From the NCBI GenBank assembly GCA_003550325.1, contig QKWP01000112.1:4869-68868 (forward strand): a DNA stretch of 64,000 nt, given 5' to 3'. Position 1 is the first letter of the stretch, and each line of letters starts with the position of its first letter. A program made the translations under genes and the position numbers. The notes beneath the pieces are model-generated. The model made no database searches. It was not told the DNA's origin and was given only the letters and a program-made list of their open reading frames with translations. The DNA is from Gigaspora rosea (Eukaryota > Glomeromycota > Glomeromycetes > Diversisporales > Gigasporaceae). This document shows, piece by piece, positions 10,542-20,735 of this stretch.

Positions 10542-10851
10542 AAAAAAAAAAAAATAATAATAATAATATATAATAAATATAATTTTTTATATATATATGG
10601 ATAGGTGATAGAGTAAAATAAAGCTTAATAAAAAAAACTTTTATATGACCAAGTAGCACTTTTTAATTAAAAATGCACCTTCTTCACTATTCAACAATAT
10701 ATGTTATAAATAGAAAAGGCAAATTTATAGAATAATGTTAATATTTGAAGAATCACAAAAATTACCAATGCAACCTTGACATTGATGATCAGAATTTATA
10801 GCTCAAAGTTTACTCATAACAAATAGTTACATTTGATGTTGGCTTAAAAAT

Positions 10852-11090
10852 TTGGATATAGCTATAGTCAAGGACCATGACAAAGTTTCACAAGATTTTA
10901 TCAAAATTCTTGGAAGTGAATATAATTACGATACAATTATTAAAGTTGGTGAACAATATGATACTCCACGTTTTAAGAAACCATTGATCATTTTTAAAAC
11001 ACTCCTTATTAAGATGCATCATAGCTTAGATTAAAGATTTTCTCGTAATTGTCAGATCAGTGTACAAAATAGAAATTTTGAAGCTTTACA
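10852..11090 (+). pseudogene. BTB/POZ-domain gene fragment
   Basis: The frame from 10852 reads SQDFIKILGSEYNYDTIIKV, then GEQYDTPRFK. This matches the start of a BTB/POZ domain as found in the expanded BTB families of Glomeromycotina (D-YD-IIKVGE pattern). The usual continuation (RAHSxILxARSPYF) is replaced by unrelated residues, and a stop follows at 11032-11034. Related but stop-ridden coding appears to continue to about 11340. BTB proteins are usually adaptors for cullin ubiquitin ligases. A TATAAATAG at about 10705 might be a promoter remnant. This looks like a host-gene piece carried into the retrotransposon. Confidence 0.55.
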
Positions 11091-11349
11091 ACAATTTTAG
11101 AATATATTATTAAAAATAAAAAATTCAGTTTCTAAATCTGTTAACTTTACTACTCTTCGAGAGAATGGTTTAATTTCTCTACGAATTATAATTAGATGAA
11201 AAAGTAATTTGGGATAAAAGTTAAATTGCATTTTGAATGCTTACTGATGAAATTTTAGATAAAATACGTTCATTTAAGAAAAAATTATGGGATGTTATTA
11301 TGGCAAAATATGGGAGAAGTACTTTATCGTCTATAAATACTGCAAAGTA

Positions 11350-11740
11350 AGAGAATGATCATAAGAGACTATACCCTGGTGTGGTTCTTAGATAAAAGTG
11401 AAGGTAATAGATACCATTCACCTCTCAATGAATGTACCAAGCGGGTAAAGTATTTCTTAAGATAGTACCCTAAATTGAATATACTAAGAAATTGTTACTC
11501 AGAAGGAGATGAAATTGATATAAATTATACTTTGGATTCCCGGGAAAGAGTGGCCAGGTTGGCATAAAAGCCTTTGCTGAGAACCCTCATCATATGCGGT
11601 AGTGTAAGGCACTTCCGGGTTGAGTGTTGAGAGGTCACAGACTGATGCAAAAAGCCCGCATCAATAAGTCTACGACATTGCGAATATCTAGGTATATTCA
11701 GGTTCGTGTCGGTCTATAGGGGAAGGAAAAAAGTAAAATT
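11350..11740. other. GC-richer block with weak tRNA-like stretch
   Basis: At 11549-11640, AGTGGCCAGGTTGGC resembles a D-arm/A-box and CCGGGTTGAGTG resembles a T-arm/B-box. The spacing and T loop do not fit a real tRNA, so a tRNA-derived repeat is possible but unproven. Confidence 0.25.
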
Positions 11741-12140
11741 AAATATCAATAAATCACTCAAAAGGCATAGTAAAAAGATAACAAGGAAAAGAAGAAAACA
11801 ATGAATATACAAAATTTAAATAAAAAGAAAGACAGGAAAAGTTGTAATTAATTAGTTAGAGATCTTTATACGGGCCCTAGCCGTAGATAAGTATTAGTCC
11901 TTCTTCTATATATAATTATTAATATATATATACTCTTTTTTTTAACTAAGATAGGTATGAACTTGATACTTCAGTTAATGTTTTCGAATGTTAATTGTCG
12001 TAATCGTGAACAAAATTTACGACATCAAGAAATCACCGAAATTAACGGCATCAAATCGATTGAGTAATTAATTATTTGAAGAAAATCTACAATAAATTAA
12101 ATTCAGCCCAGGTGTCGGTGTCCTGGCAAAAATTTCAAAC

Positions 12141-12372
12141 AATGGAATCCTCTAGATATCAACAGTTAAAAATTTACTTAAATGAACAAACGTTACCACG
12201 TACTTTTACGCCTCAACAATGATGAAGCTATCAAGCGCAAAGTAATTTTTTTGTAGTAAAAAGGGGCTTAATTTACAAAAAGACAAACACCAGAGAGACA
12301 ATTTACTGCAGGTAATACAGCAACATGAAGTAGAGCCTATATTATTTTTAATGCACACGCATCCATTAGAAG
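12141..12372 (+). pseudogene. gypsy integrase, N-terminal segment
   Basis: The frame SSRYQQLKIYLNEQTLPRTF, then a TPQQ region with stops, RGLIYKKTNTR and (in a shifted frame) VEPILFLMHTHPLE is the segment that precedes the integrase zinc-binding domain in gypsy elements. It breaks off at HPLE, exactly where the 12373-13058 element inserted, and resumes as GGHFSKDIMFNKIR after it. Two adjacent stops lie near 12222. Confidence 0.75.
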
Positions 12373-13058
12373 CAGTGAAAAAGATTTGAAATTTTTTTTT
12401 GTTTTTTGGGAACATAAAATATTAAATTTATGTTCCCAGAAAATTTTTAATGTTCCTATAACTAAATTTCTCTTTTTTTCTCTTTCTCTCTTTCTCTTTC
12501 TCTCTCTCTCTCTCACTCACTCTCACTCTCACTCTCACTTTTACTCTCACTTTCTCACTCTCTCTCTTGCTCTCACTCACTCTCACTCTCTTTCTTGCTC
12601 TCACTCTTTCTCACTTTCTTTTACACTTACTTTCTCACTTACTCACTCACTCTCACACTTTCACACTCTTACACTTTTACATTCTTACTTTATTTCACTT
12701 TCACTTTCTCACTCTCACTCTCTTACTCTTTTTCTTACTCTTTCACTCTCTCTTACTCTTACTCTCTCACTTTTACTCTCTCATCTCAACTTTTTCTCTT
12801 ACTCTTTCTCTCTTACTCTCACTTTTACTTTCTCACACATACACACTCTTTTTCTTACTCTCACTCTTACTCTTACTCTTACTATTACTCTCTTTCACTC
12901 ACTTTCTTATGCAAAAAAACTATCTCTATAGGGAACACAAATTATAACTTTTATGTTCCCACTTTGTTCCTAATAGGGAACATAAATTCCAAATTTAATG
13001 TTCCTAAATTTTTTTAAATGTTCCTGGGAACACTGGGAACATCAAATCTTTAACACTG
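12373..13058. mobile_element. 686-bp hAT-type element with GGGAACAT repeats and a CT tract
   Basis: The ends are CAGTGAAAAAGATTTGA and the complement of TCAAATCTTTAACACTG. The flanking 8-bp repeats are ATTAGAAG (12365-12372) and ATTAGGAG (13059-13066), a 7/8 match. Both subterminal regions carry many GGGAACAT/ATGTTCCC copies, likely transposase-binding repeats. It interrupts the integrase between HPLE and GGHFS. Confidence 0.85.
12471..12910. repeat. polypyrimidine CT/CACT tract, about 440 bp
   Basis: Almost pure C+T with regular A, built from CTCT, CTCACT and CTTACT units. Three overlapping Ser/Leu/His-rich frames are composition artefacts. The strand asymmetry could allow triplex DNA. Confidence 0.95.
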
Positions 13059-13295
13059 ATTAGGAGGACATTTCAGTAAGGATATTATGTTTAATAAAAT
13101 ACGTAATACATATTATTGGCCTCAAATGTACGAAGATATAAGGAAATACGTTCGTACTTGTGATTCTTGTCAAAGATGAGGGAAAAATTTAACCAAACCC
13201 CCGTTACACCCAATTCTGGTAGAGGCGCCATTTCATAAAATCGGAATTGATATTGTAGGACTCTTATTTAGAACATCACAAGGGAAAAGATATAT
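13059..13295 (+). pseudogene. gypsy integrase, zinc-binding domain
   Basis: HFSKDIMFNKIRNTYYWPQM, then RKYVRTCDSCQR gives the H-C-C part of the HHCC zinc-binding domain. A TGA follows at 13182-13184, and KIGIDIVGLLFRTSQGKRY starts the catalytic core. The frame breaks at KRY where the 237-bp MITE has inserted and resumes at 13533 with IVVAMDYMTKWPE. Confidence 0.85.
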
Positions 13296-13532
13296 GGGGT
13301 CTTTGCTAGGAAAACCACAGTTAGAGACTATCAGATTTTGACAATAAAATTTGAAATTGCTAGCTATCTATTAATCCAATTTGAATAAACTTTTTTTTAT
13401 TTTATAAAGCTATTTAAGCTTTATAAAATAAAAAAAGTTTATTCAAATTGGATTAATAGATAGCTAGCAATTTCAAATTTTATTGTCAAAATCTAATTAG
13501 TCTCTAACTATGGTTTTTCTAGCAAAGTCCCC
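13296..13532. mobile_element. 237-bp foldback MITE, ends GGGGNCTTTGC, TSD ATAT
   Basis: The arms are near-perfect inverted repeats over more than 100 bp each, meeting at GCTATTTAAGC. The left end is GGGGTCTTTGCTAGGAAAAC and the complement of the right end is GGGGACTTTGCTAGAAAAAC. ATAT flanks both sides (13292-13295, 13533-13536), and removing the element restores the integrase frame KRYIVVAMD. The terminal 11 bp and the TSD match those of the 36617-43672 transposon. Confidence 0.95.
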
Positions 13533-14324
13533 ATATAGTCGTAGCCATGGACTATATGACAAAATGGCCGGAGACCAAATCTATTAAAACCGCTAATGCC
13601 AATGAGGTTGTGGATTTTATTTTTGAAGAGATAGTATGCCGGCATGGATGTCCACAGTATCTATTGTCAGATCATGGAACACATTTTAGAAATTTCCTAA
13701 TAGATGAATTTCTAAAAAGATTTAAAATCGAACACTACTATTCGACACCCTACAATCTCCAAACGAATGGGTTGGTAGAACGATTTAATAAGACTCTGTG
13801 TGAGCCCTAGCCAAACTCGTAACCAATGTACGCGATTGGGACCTACTGATTTCCTTGATTTTGTTTGCGTACCGAACGGCTAAACAGAACACTACAAAAA
13901 TGACGCCTTTTTACTTAGTATATGGAAGGGAGGCACGTCTTCAATTTATTTGAGTGAATCGGAAGATTTATTAGAAAGAATATTCTTACAACAATTATAT
14001 GAATTAATAGAAATAGTACCACAATCCAGAGCTGCCGCTGTAGAAAGAGTTGAAAACGCCCAGAAGTTAGCCAAAATTCGGTACGATTGAGAACTCCGGC
14101 CGTTGGACGATCTACAAAAGGGTGATAAAGTTTTAGTTTATAAGGCTTCACAAGAACATTCAAAAAGCCATAAACTTTACCCTAAATGGAAGGGACCTTT
14201 CGTTGTTCATAAGGTGTTAACAAAAGGAGTTTTTAAACTTCGGACTACAGAGGGAAATATCATAAAAACTTCTATTAACCAATGTTTTATAAAGAGGTAT
14301 CATAGTAGAGAAAGTAATACTTAA
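13533..14324 (+). pseudogene. gypsy integrase, catalytic core and C-terminal domain
   Basis: The core carries all three catalytic acids of the DDE integrase: MDYMTKWPE (D), LLSDHGTHF (D) and GLVERFNKTL (E). A stop near 13808 precedes LAKLVTNVRDWD, FAYRTAKQNTTKMTPFYLVY and YGREARLQF in other frames. The piece 14103-14324 is the C-terminal GPY/F-like domain (KGDKVLVYKAS, YPKWKGPFVVHKVL) and ends with TAA at 14322. The family inserts the cDNA copy into the genome. Stops and shifts at 13182, 13808 and 13950-14090 leave it dead. Confidence 0.9.
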
Positions 14325-14337
14325 TTGGTATTAATTA

Positions 14338-14812
14338 AATTTATTTACTATTGAATAACATTTGATCTACCAGGCCGTTTTGGATTATTTAACCACCAAA
14401 ATGTTCGTCTCAGTGAGACGATTCTAACAAGCCCAAAATCGTTAAATTCTAATCACATGATCCAAAGATCGATAAAGATTTATCAATCATTTAATCAAAT
14501 TGATTTTTATATATAAATCAATTTGATTAAATGATTGATAAATCTTTATCGATCTCTGGATCCTGTGATTAGAATTTAACGATTTTGGGCTTGTTAGAAT
14601 CGACACACTGAGAAGAACATTTTGATGGTTAAATCATCCAAAAAGGCCTCGAAGATAAAAAGTTATTCAATAGTAAAGAAATTTACTTAGTGATGAACGA
14701 TCTTGGGATCCTGTAATTGGATTTTAATGATTTTGGGATTATTAGAATCGTCTCATCGAGACGAACATTTTGATAGTTAAATCATCCAAAACGGACTGGT
14801 GGATCAAAAGTT
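14338..14812. repeat. 340-bp palindrome plus a third partial arm
   Basis: The arms 14338-14507 and 14515-14685 are imperfect reverse complements (ACTATTGAATAAC, CGATTCTAACAAGCCCAAAA, TTATCAATCATTTAATCAAA) meeting at TTTTATATATAAA. A partial copy of the right arm follows at 14698-14812. Each arm holds a small CGTCTCAGTGAGACG palindrome. It is a foldback element in the gypsy 3' UTR. Confidence 0.88.
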
Positions 14813-15024
14813 ATTATTAATTCCATAAATTAGAACATATATAAAATTTATAGTACAAGAAATAAAATCGAGTTTTAGACAAACAATGCTATACTTTTAT
14901 CTAGTAAATAGCAAACTTTTTAATTATTAAATTTTATAAATATTTAGCTTCAGACAAACAATGCTATGCATTTACCTAGTTAATTGAGGTTATGCGTGGG
15001 AAGCATAAGATAAGCGTGGGCGAG

Positions 15025-15594
15025 AGTCACGGGGTAAAACGTGACATTATAAATAACGGATGATCATTAATCCGTATACTATGCCACATTTCATATGTTA
15101 ATTAGTCATGCATTGATTGACAATGCATAATGAACAATTATGATCGATAAGGCATATTGGCAATTTCCAACCAATTATGCATATAATGAATCGTGCATAA
15201 TCGATCAGATGTGCTTGGGGACTGGCGTACAGCATAATGAAGTAGAAACCTCTCAACCTCTGAGTATAATATACGCATTATGATAACTTTGTAGATAGAA
15301 TATTGTATAATATTAGACTCGTAGTTTTTATAGCCTTCTAAATTGATAAATTAGTGATTTCCCATAATTCTTGTAAAGTATAAAAGGAGGTCGTTTGTGA
15401 CTCTTCTTCTAGTCAGCAATCTTCAGATTATCTTATATCTGAACTTCATATATAATCATAAAGTCAGATTACCCTCTTACACCTTATATTTATAATAAAT
15501 CATGTTAAATCACCAAGTCACGCCTCTGGCGAGTCTCCTTCTTGTCATTTCTTGTATCGTTTAACTGAAGTATTGACGAATTCTCCCCGTAACA
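15025..15594 (+). repeat. 3' LTR of the gypsy element
   Basis: Matches 6572-7140 with scattered differences. The first base has changed (AGTCACGGGG instead of TGTCACGGGG); it ends CCCCGTAACA. A purine-rich GCGTGGGCGAG just upstream may be the polypurine tract. Confidence 0.93.
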
Positions 15595-15598
15595 ATAT

Positions 15599-15835
15599 CT
15601 TGGAAATAAATTAAATGATTCATTACAATAATTATCGCCATATTCCAAAAATTTAATATAGCAAGATAAATTAAATAGTATTACTCTCGTGAAGAAACCT
15701 AGCTAGTTATATTATGTGCCTCATTTAATAAACTAATAAACGAACTAGTTCCACCGGTTCAATCTTGACCATAACGGTCTGAGTTAAAACTCAGTCAAAC
15801 TTGTTCAGGCCAAACGACTTAACATCCCTATCCGA
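15599..15835. other. gypsy 3' flank, no gene
   Basis: The first 95 bp repeat the sequence at 6113-6250. The rest has short palindromic words (CTGAGTTAAAACTCAG at 15780) and no ORF. Confidence 0.5.
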
Positions 15836-15839
15836 AGTG

Positions 15840-16050
15840 TTCATTATTCATTTTGAAAATTCAAGTGAAAGTAACCATGAAAAAAATTCAACAATTAATA
15901 AACTTGAATATCAAGAATGGTTGTTAACATTAAAGAACATGAACTAGCCTTGAGAGAACGTGAAACTAACGAATATTGACAAAGAGCAAAAGCTGAATCT
16001 GCAAATTAACAATGAAAAACAAGCAGCAATTAGTGTTATTGTATATGAGA
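15840..16050 (+). pseudogene. decayed coding fragment (charged coiled-coil-like)
   Basis: In pieces of two frames the text reads FENSSESNHEKNSTINKLEY, LKEHELALRERETNEY and RAKAESAN, broken by stops at about 15976 and beyond. The E/R/K-rich heptad-like composition resembles short coiled-coil proteins that are common in Rhizophagus. No start or intact frame is visible, so this is a weak call. Confidence 0.3.
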
Positions 16051-16205
16051 AAAAAAATCTACAAAGCGAATTTATTTTCGTTAAGTATATAATTATGTAA
16101 ATTTTTATTTTATTACAGTATATATAAATAAAGAATTCAACAAAAGTACATATATATGTACATGCAATCCTATAAAATATCTTATACACATATTGTAAAT
16201 GAATG

Positions 16206-16490
16206 AATAAAAGAAGCAATAACCTGTTAGGCAGAACCTATTTCCGAAACCTCATCATCTTATTCTGTGCTGTCATCTCAGGAAAGGGTTATTCGACACC
16301 TGCAATTTTTTTTTATCCTCAACCTTCCTTGTAGTATAAATGAACGAAAGAAAACAAAGTAATAACCTGTTAGGCAGAAACCTCTTCCAAACATCACCAT
16401 CGTTGCCATAGGATATTGGCGCCGTCATCTCAGGAAAGGGTTGCTCGGCACCTGTAATTTCTTTATCCAGCCCTTCCTTGTAGTATAGGC
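16206..16490. repeat. two tandem copies of an about 140-bp unit
   Basis: AATAACCTGTTAGGCAGAA, a CATCTCAGGAAAGGGTT core and CCTTCCTTGTAGTATA occur in the same order in both copies. On the minus strand the second copy is open (16512-16273: YYKEGLDKEITGAEQPFPEM), and the first encodes a degenerate version with stops. It could be a remnant of a repeat protein. Confidence 0.6.
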
Positions 16491-16499
16491 ATGGTTGAT

Positions 16500-17137
16500 G
16501 ATCAACTAACATATATGAAAAATCTTCATCTAAAACTTATTCATTATGTTAATTGTGAAGATCTTTCATGATTACCTAATGTACAGTATGGCAAAAAAAA
16601 CTTGTTGTGATGATCGTTAACAGGATTCACAGGGTACTGTCGTAGAATTTTTACTTGATAACTTTCATTCTATTTTTGTATAATTCATTAAATTTTAGTC
16701 AAAATCTGTGTAAACTTGATGAATGACATACAATCACTCCTTTTTGTAAAATCTTCATAACACGTTAACGTATGGCACAGATTATAAACATTCTCGTCAA
16801 CGTGTTAGGCTTAGTAGTACCATCGTTGAATAGCACATAGCGCTAAACAACACGTTAACGTGTCGTATATTAAATCCAAATGTATATAAACGAATGAAAT
16901 TGACTTCAATAAAGAGTTACAAGAAGTAGTTCGATTTTACTTAGGGAAAATAAAGGAAGTAAGCTAGTGTAGAGCTGAAGAGATCTTTATTCGAGTAAAT
17001 CAGAAACTTATCTCCTAGAGTTAAATTGTAAAACATATACTCTCCCTCCCTTAATAGTTACAACCCGGATCACACCATTTTTCATAATAATGGCTCGAAT
17101 AAGGAAGGTAATTCATGTACATACAGTAGCACAGGAT
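16500..17137. other. intergenic, no gene seen
   Basis: Contains only CACGTTAACGT-type palindromic words near 16763 and 16851. No ORF or transposon ends were seen. Confidence 0.4.
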
Positions 17138-17145
17138 AAACGACA

Positions 17146-17775
17146 TAGGGTGTCCAGGATTATACGAAAGCATAATATGCGCATAATTTACCAAATTTTC
17201 GCATCGCATATGCTTCGCATAATTCGACAAAAAAAGCACTCAGATCACGTGGCTGAAATATGATTGGCTGTTCGAAGACGTTAACTTCATTCTACTTAAT
17301 TTGTGCCTTGGCATTTTACTTATTTGCGCAGGTAATACAAACCCCGATTTTGTAAATAAACTAAGTGCGTGAGATAAAAACTTAGGGTTAGGGCCATAAC
17401 GTTAGAATCTATAGGGTTAGATGATGTTTATTATATGTAAAATTCATTCCCGTCGATTGGCTATTTCCTCTCCAGAAGTTTGTATTACCCGTGCAAATAA
17501 GTGGATGCGTTATTTGGGTGGCAGAAAGTAAATTCCAAAAAGTTCCGATGTAGAAAATGAATGAACCTAAATTACGAGCATAGTCGAGGTAAAATCTTAA
17601 GCAAGTGTCCAAAAAAATTCCGAAGAATAGAACTAATTACATATAGCGTACAATTACAATAATAAAAATCGCATAATCGATCGCATAATTTAAATTTTTT
17701 CGCATCCATCGCAAAATCAACCTCAGTTCGCCCGCATAATTTACCTCATCGCATCGCATAATCCTGGACACCCTA
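17146..17775. mobile_element. 630-bp nonautonomous hAT, TIR TAGGGTGTCCAGGATTAT
   Basis: The left end TAGGGTGTCCAGGATTAT pairs with TAATCCTGGACACCCTA on the right. The perfect 8-bp TSD AAACGACA lies at 17138-17145 and 17776-17783. Subterminal regions carry clusters of CGCATAAT/GCATAATT motifs. There is no transposase frame. The interior contains TTAGGGTTAGGG (17382-17393). Same family as 23248-24194. Confidence 0.95.
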
Positions 17776-18116
17776 AAACGACAACATATTGTGTCACAAA
17801 CACAATAGGAGATCTTACACAGAATAATAACATGAACGTTTTGTACGTTGTTACGATCGGTTGGGAGAGCTTGATGCAATTGGGCCGGTTTAGTTTGATC
17901 GTGAACAAATATTGATTAAGGTTAAATGGTTTGAAATGATAAACTAACACACATAATGACGGATATGAGGGTTCTCTTTATTAATATAAATCAATACATC
18001 GGATTATCACAATAATACTGTATAAATACTGTCTACAATCGTTCAACTACTTTGCATTCTCCTCCTCTTTATGTGCTGAAACTAAATCCTTATATATTTA
18101 ATTCGTATGGGAGATT

Positions 18117-18258
18117 CGTTTGGAGATTCAATCACTCGTTTGGAGACTTAATCACCCGTTTGGAGACTTAATCACCCGTTTGGAGACTTAATCACCCGTT
18201 TGGAGACTTGATCACCCGTTTGGAGATTTGATCACCCGTTTGGAGATTCAATCACCCG
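18117..18258. repeat. 20-bp minisatellite, 7 copies
   Basis: The unit CGTTTGGAGACTTAATCACC repeats exactly every 20 bp for 142 bp, with a few C/T and A/G variants (ATTCAATCACTC in the first copy, ATTTGATCACCC in the sixth). Confidence 0.95.
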
Positions 18259-18259
18259 A

Positions 18260-19380
18260 CTATGCCACAACTATGCCAAAATAAGAAATACATAACTATA
18301 AAATAATAATGCTAACTAAAAATAAAAAAAATTGAGCATAACCAACGTACGTACGAACATACGCTCGAACGTTTCGCTTGGTATAGATTAGATCGGTAAA
18401 AAAATACGAAAGAAAACAATTTAAAAAACAAAAATTAACGAAATTCGATATAATAGATCTACGAGTAGCTACTTATTTTTCTAATTATTAATGAAGCATT
18501 TCATATTTTTTTGAAGTCCACTTGCGAAAATTCTCCTATGCACTGGTCCGGTCAGGTCAGTTCAGTACGGTTATAAGACCGCAAGAATAAGATCATAGAC
18601 TATACAAAACGCAAATCTTGTCGGCCAAAGCAAAAATAGTAAAACCGTGTTTCACCAGCTCAAGAGCGCTGTATAAGTGCGCTAAAAAGGAGGATAGGAT
18701 TTGCCAGTTTAGAAATTGATAATCCGTGGTTCATATATACGTTTATTATATTCATACTGATTTAATCAATAGGCCACTTTCATTGTCTCTTATTTGGCTA
18801 ATTTAATCGGCAAGCATAACAATAATTTATTCATCAATGTATTCGAAACTATGTATACACCTCTTTATTATCTTGATGATTTGGCAATAAGTACCGTAGG
18901 ACACTGTACACAGTATCCTCCCAAAATAATACCCCAACGATTAAGGCTCGAGTATTATTCATCGACTCTACTGGCCTGTTTCCCCTGAGGTACGAATATA
19001 TTGATTTATTACTTTTAATATGAGATATCCCCAAACATAAAACCCGGTTTTTCATAAAGTACCCATCATGGATACTATTTAAATTTAAAAATGGCATTTT
19101 TGACCCTGGGTATTGTATACAATGGTCTATGGTATATTTTATTGTCCATTACGTGTATAATAACTGACTTATTACCCGGTTCTTATTAAACTTCCATACT
19201 ATTTTTCAAAGTAAAGTTACGTATTTCATATAGCTTAAAAAATTCGTACATAATTAAAAAAAAGCAAACTCAAAAAGAATTATCAGAATTCCGAGTCTGA
19301 GATCTGGACAATAAGCGAGAAAAAAATAGTATAGAAGTATAAATAAGATCCGGGAATAAATAGTCCCTTATTCGATTGTT
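18260..19380. other. intergenic, no gene recognised
   Basis: The short ORFs near 18794-19097 lack any known pattern. A short ACGTACGTACGAAC run lies near 18343. Confidence 0.4.
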
Positions 19381-19385
19381 TATTA

Positions 19386-19621
19386 GGCCGTTTGAAGTTG
19401 ATTCTTCGGTTAACATCGCTTTTCCAGGACTCTCGGGAGGGGTAAAATGAAATGAACATATGAAACGAACATATAAAAATGAACAAAGATAGGCCAATTT
19501 CATTGGTTGATATAAATCAGGTGACTGGCGAGAGTCATCCAGCGTTTTGATTGGCTGTTCGTTTTTCGGGGGAGACTTCAGCTGGGGGTGATGTTAACCG
19601 AAAAATTAACTTCAAACGGCC
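19386..19621. mobile_element. 236-bp PIF/Harbinger-type MITE, TSD TTA
   Basis: The left end GGCCGTTTGAAGTTGATTCT pairs with the complement GGCCGTTTGAAGTTAATTTT, and both continue to CGGTTAACATC. TTA lies on both sides (19383-19385, 19622-19624). A GGCC/GGGC-type end with a 3-bp TTA duplication is the PIF/Harbinger signature. Overlapping minus-strand ORFs are not considered real. Confidence 0.92.
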
Positions 19622-20390
19622 TTAGTTAAAAATATTCAAGTAACCCGTTTGGGCGAAAATTCCAATTTTCATAATTTTTATTATGCTAAAAAGTTTTCTG
19701 AACAAATCAAATACAAGATTTGGTGTGACTATTGAGATTAAAAAATGATATTTTCGTAAATTTTTTAAGAGTTACTTATCAGTTGCTTATCAGTTTTTTA
19801 TATAGTTTACTTTATGGTCTTTAAATAATTTACAAGCTCTTATTAGTTTTTATACAGTTACTCTATAAATTTTATAGTCAGTCATATAATTAATCTTAAT
19901 TGTTTACAGCTCTTATCAGTTTTTATATATGTACGTAGTTACTCTATAAATTTTTATAGTTATTTTCGTCACTATTAATAACATATATGTAATTTTAAAT
20001 ATCACATCAGTTTTTTATTATTCACGATGTTCCGACTGGAAATTTTAGCCCATACGTCTATATCATTGTGAATTTCTTATTTATGTTGATTTATTTATTG
20101 ATAAATCACTCTTATTAAGTTTCTTATTAAACTTAATTGATCTAATTTAAAATTTGATCTATTATCCGCTTTCATGGATATTCAACGGATTTTACTATCA
20201 AATTTAGTATTTGACGGTCGATGGTAACGGATCTAAGCTTTATTCTGGAAATTTATGTACAATATGTTGATATTAACTTTTAGCCTTATCTGAATTTAAA
20301 ATTGTAGAGTGCCATGAGCGCCATACTTACATTTGTAAATACATAAAAATATAGACATAATATTAAGTAAATATAAATAATCGGGTTTAC

Positions 20391-20735
20391 TAAATCACAC
20401 CACTGGTGTTCAACACCACAATGATTTCCACCAATCAAATTTTTTAAATGCAGTGTAACGTAAAGATCAGGTGTAACATAAAATTTTTGTTGTTTTGCTA
20501 TTTTTTTTAAAAATACCTTCTAACTCAAAATTTTATCTATGAAACCACCTTTTTTTTAAAAAAAAAAACCCCTTGTGAAATTTTACTATATACTATGCCT
20601 CACCCTAACCCTAACTATTAACTCTAACTTAACATTTATCAACTTTAACTTTTGTTTATTTTTTTTGTTTATTTTTTTGATAGTGATTTTCACGTTACAC
20701 TGCATACTGGTGTTTAACACCACTGGTTTGATTTA
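20391..20735. mobile_element. 345-bp MITE with CACTGGTGTT ends
   Basis: TAAATCACACCACTGGTGTT at the left pairs with the complement of AACACCACTGGTTTGATTTA at the right. The ends contain the palindrome GGTGTT-c-AACACC. GCAGTGTAACGT further in is also mirrored. The interior holds CCCTAACCCTAAC at about 20594. The TSD is unclear. Confidence 0.8.

Larger units (their letters stand above)
10541..12110. mobile_element. insertion between RNase H and integrase, unclassified
   Basis: Gypsy coding stops near 10541 and resumes near 12141. The segment starts with an A-rich (AAT)n-like run and carries a BTB-like fragment and a GC-richer block near 11350-11740. No terminal repeats or TSD were found, so the boundaries are approximate. 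Confidence 0.55.
6572..15594 (+). mobile_element. Ty3/gypsy LTR retrotransposon, decayed, with nested insertions
   Basis: A 9,023-bp element bounded by two about 570-bp LTRs, with the 4-bp TSD ATAT at 6568-6571 and 15595-15598. The order gag, zinc knuckle, protease, reverse transcriptase, RNase H, integrase identifies Ty3/gypsy. Every domain carries stops or frameshifts. Insertions interrupt it at 10541-12110 (approximate), 12373-13058, 13296-13532 and about 14338-14812; without them it would be about 6 kb. Confidence 0.93.

Noticed and set aside
11549-11640. tRNA gene
   Set aside because: A D-arm-like and a T-arm-like stretch are present, but the acceptor stem and T loop do not pair properly.
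12386-13017. Three overlapping Ser/Leu/His-rich ORFs of 126-181 codons
   Set aside because: They are translations of the CT/CACT tract in all three frames; a stop-free composition artefact.
18117-18258. CRISPR-like array
   Set aside because: The 20-bp units are contiguous without unique spacers and the genome is eukaryotic; it is a minisatellite.
20594-20606. CCCTAACCCTAAC as an internal telomere or chromosome-fusion site
   Set aside because: Only two units, and it lies inside a MITE; a fusion scar would be longer.
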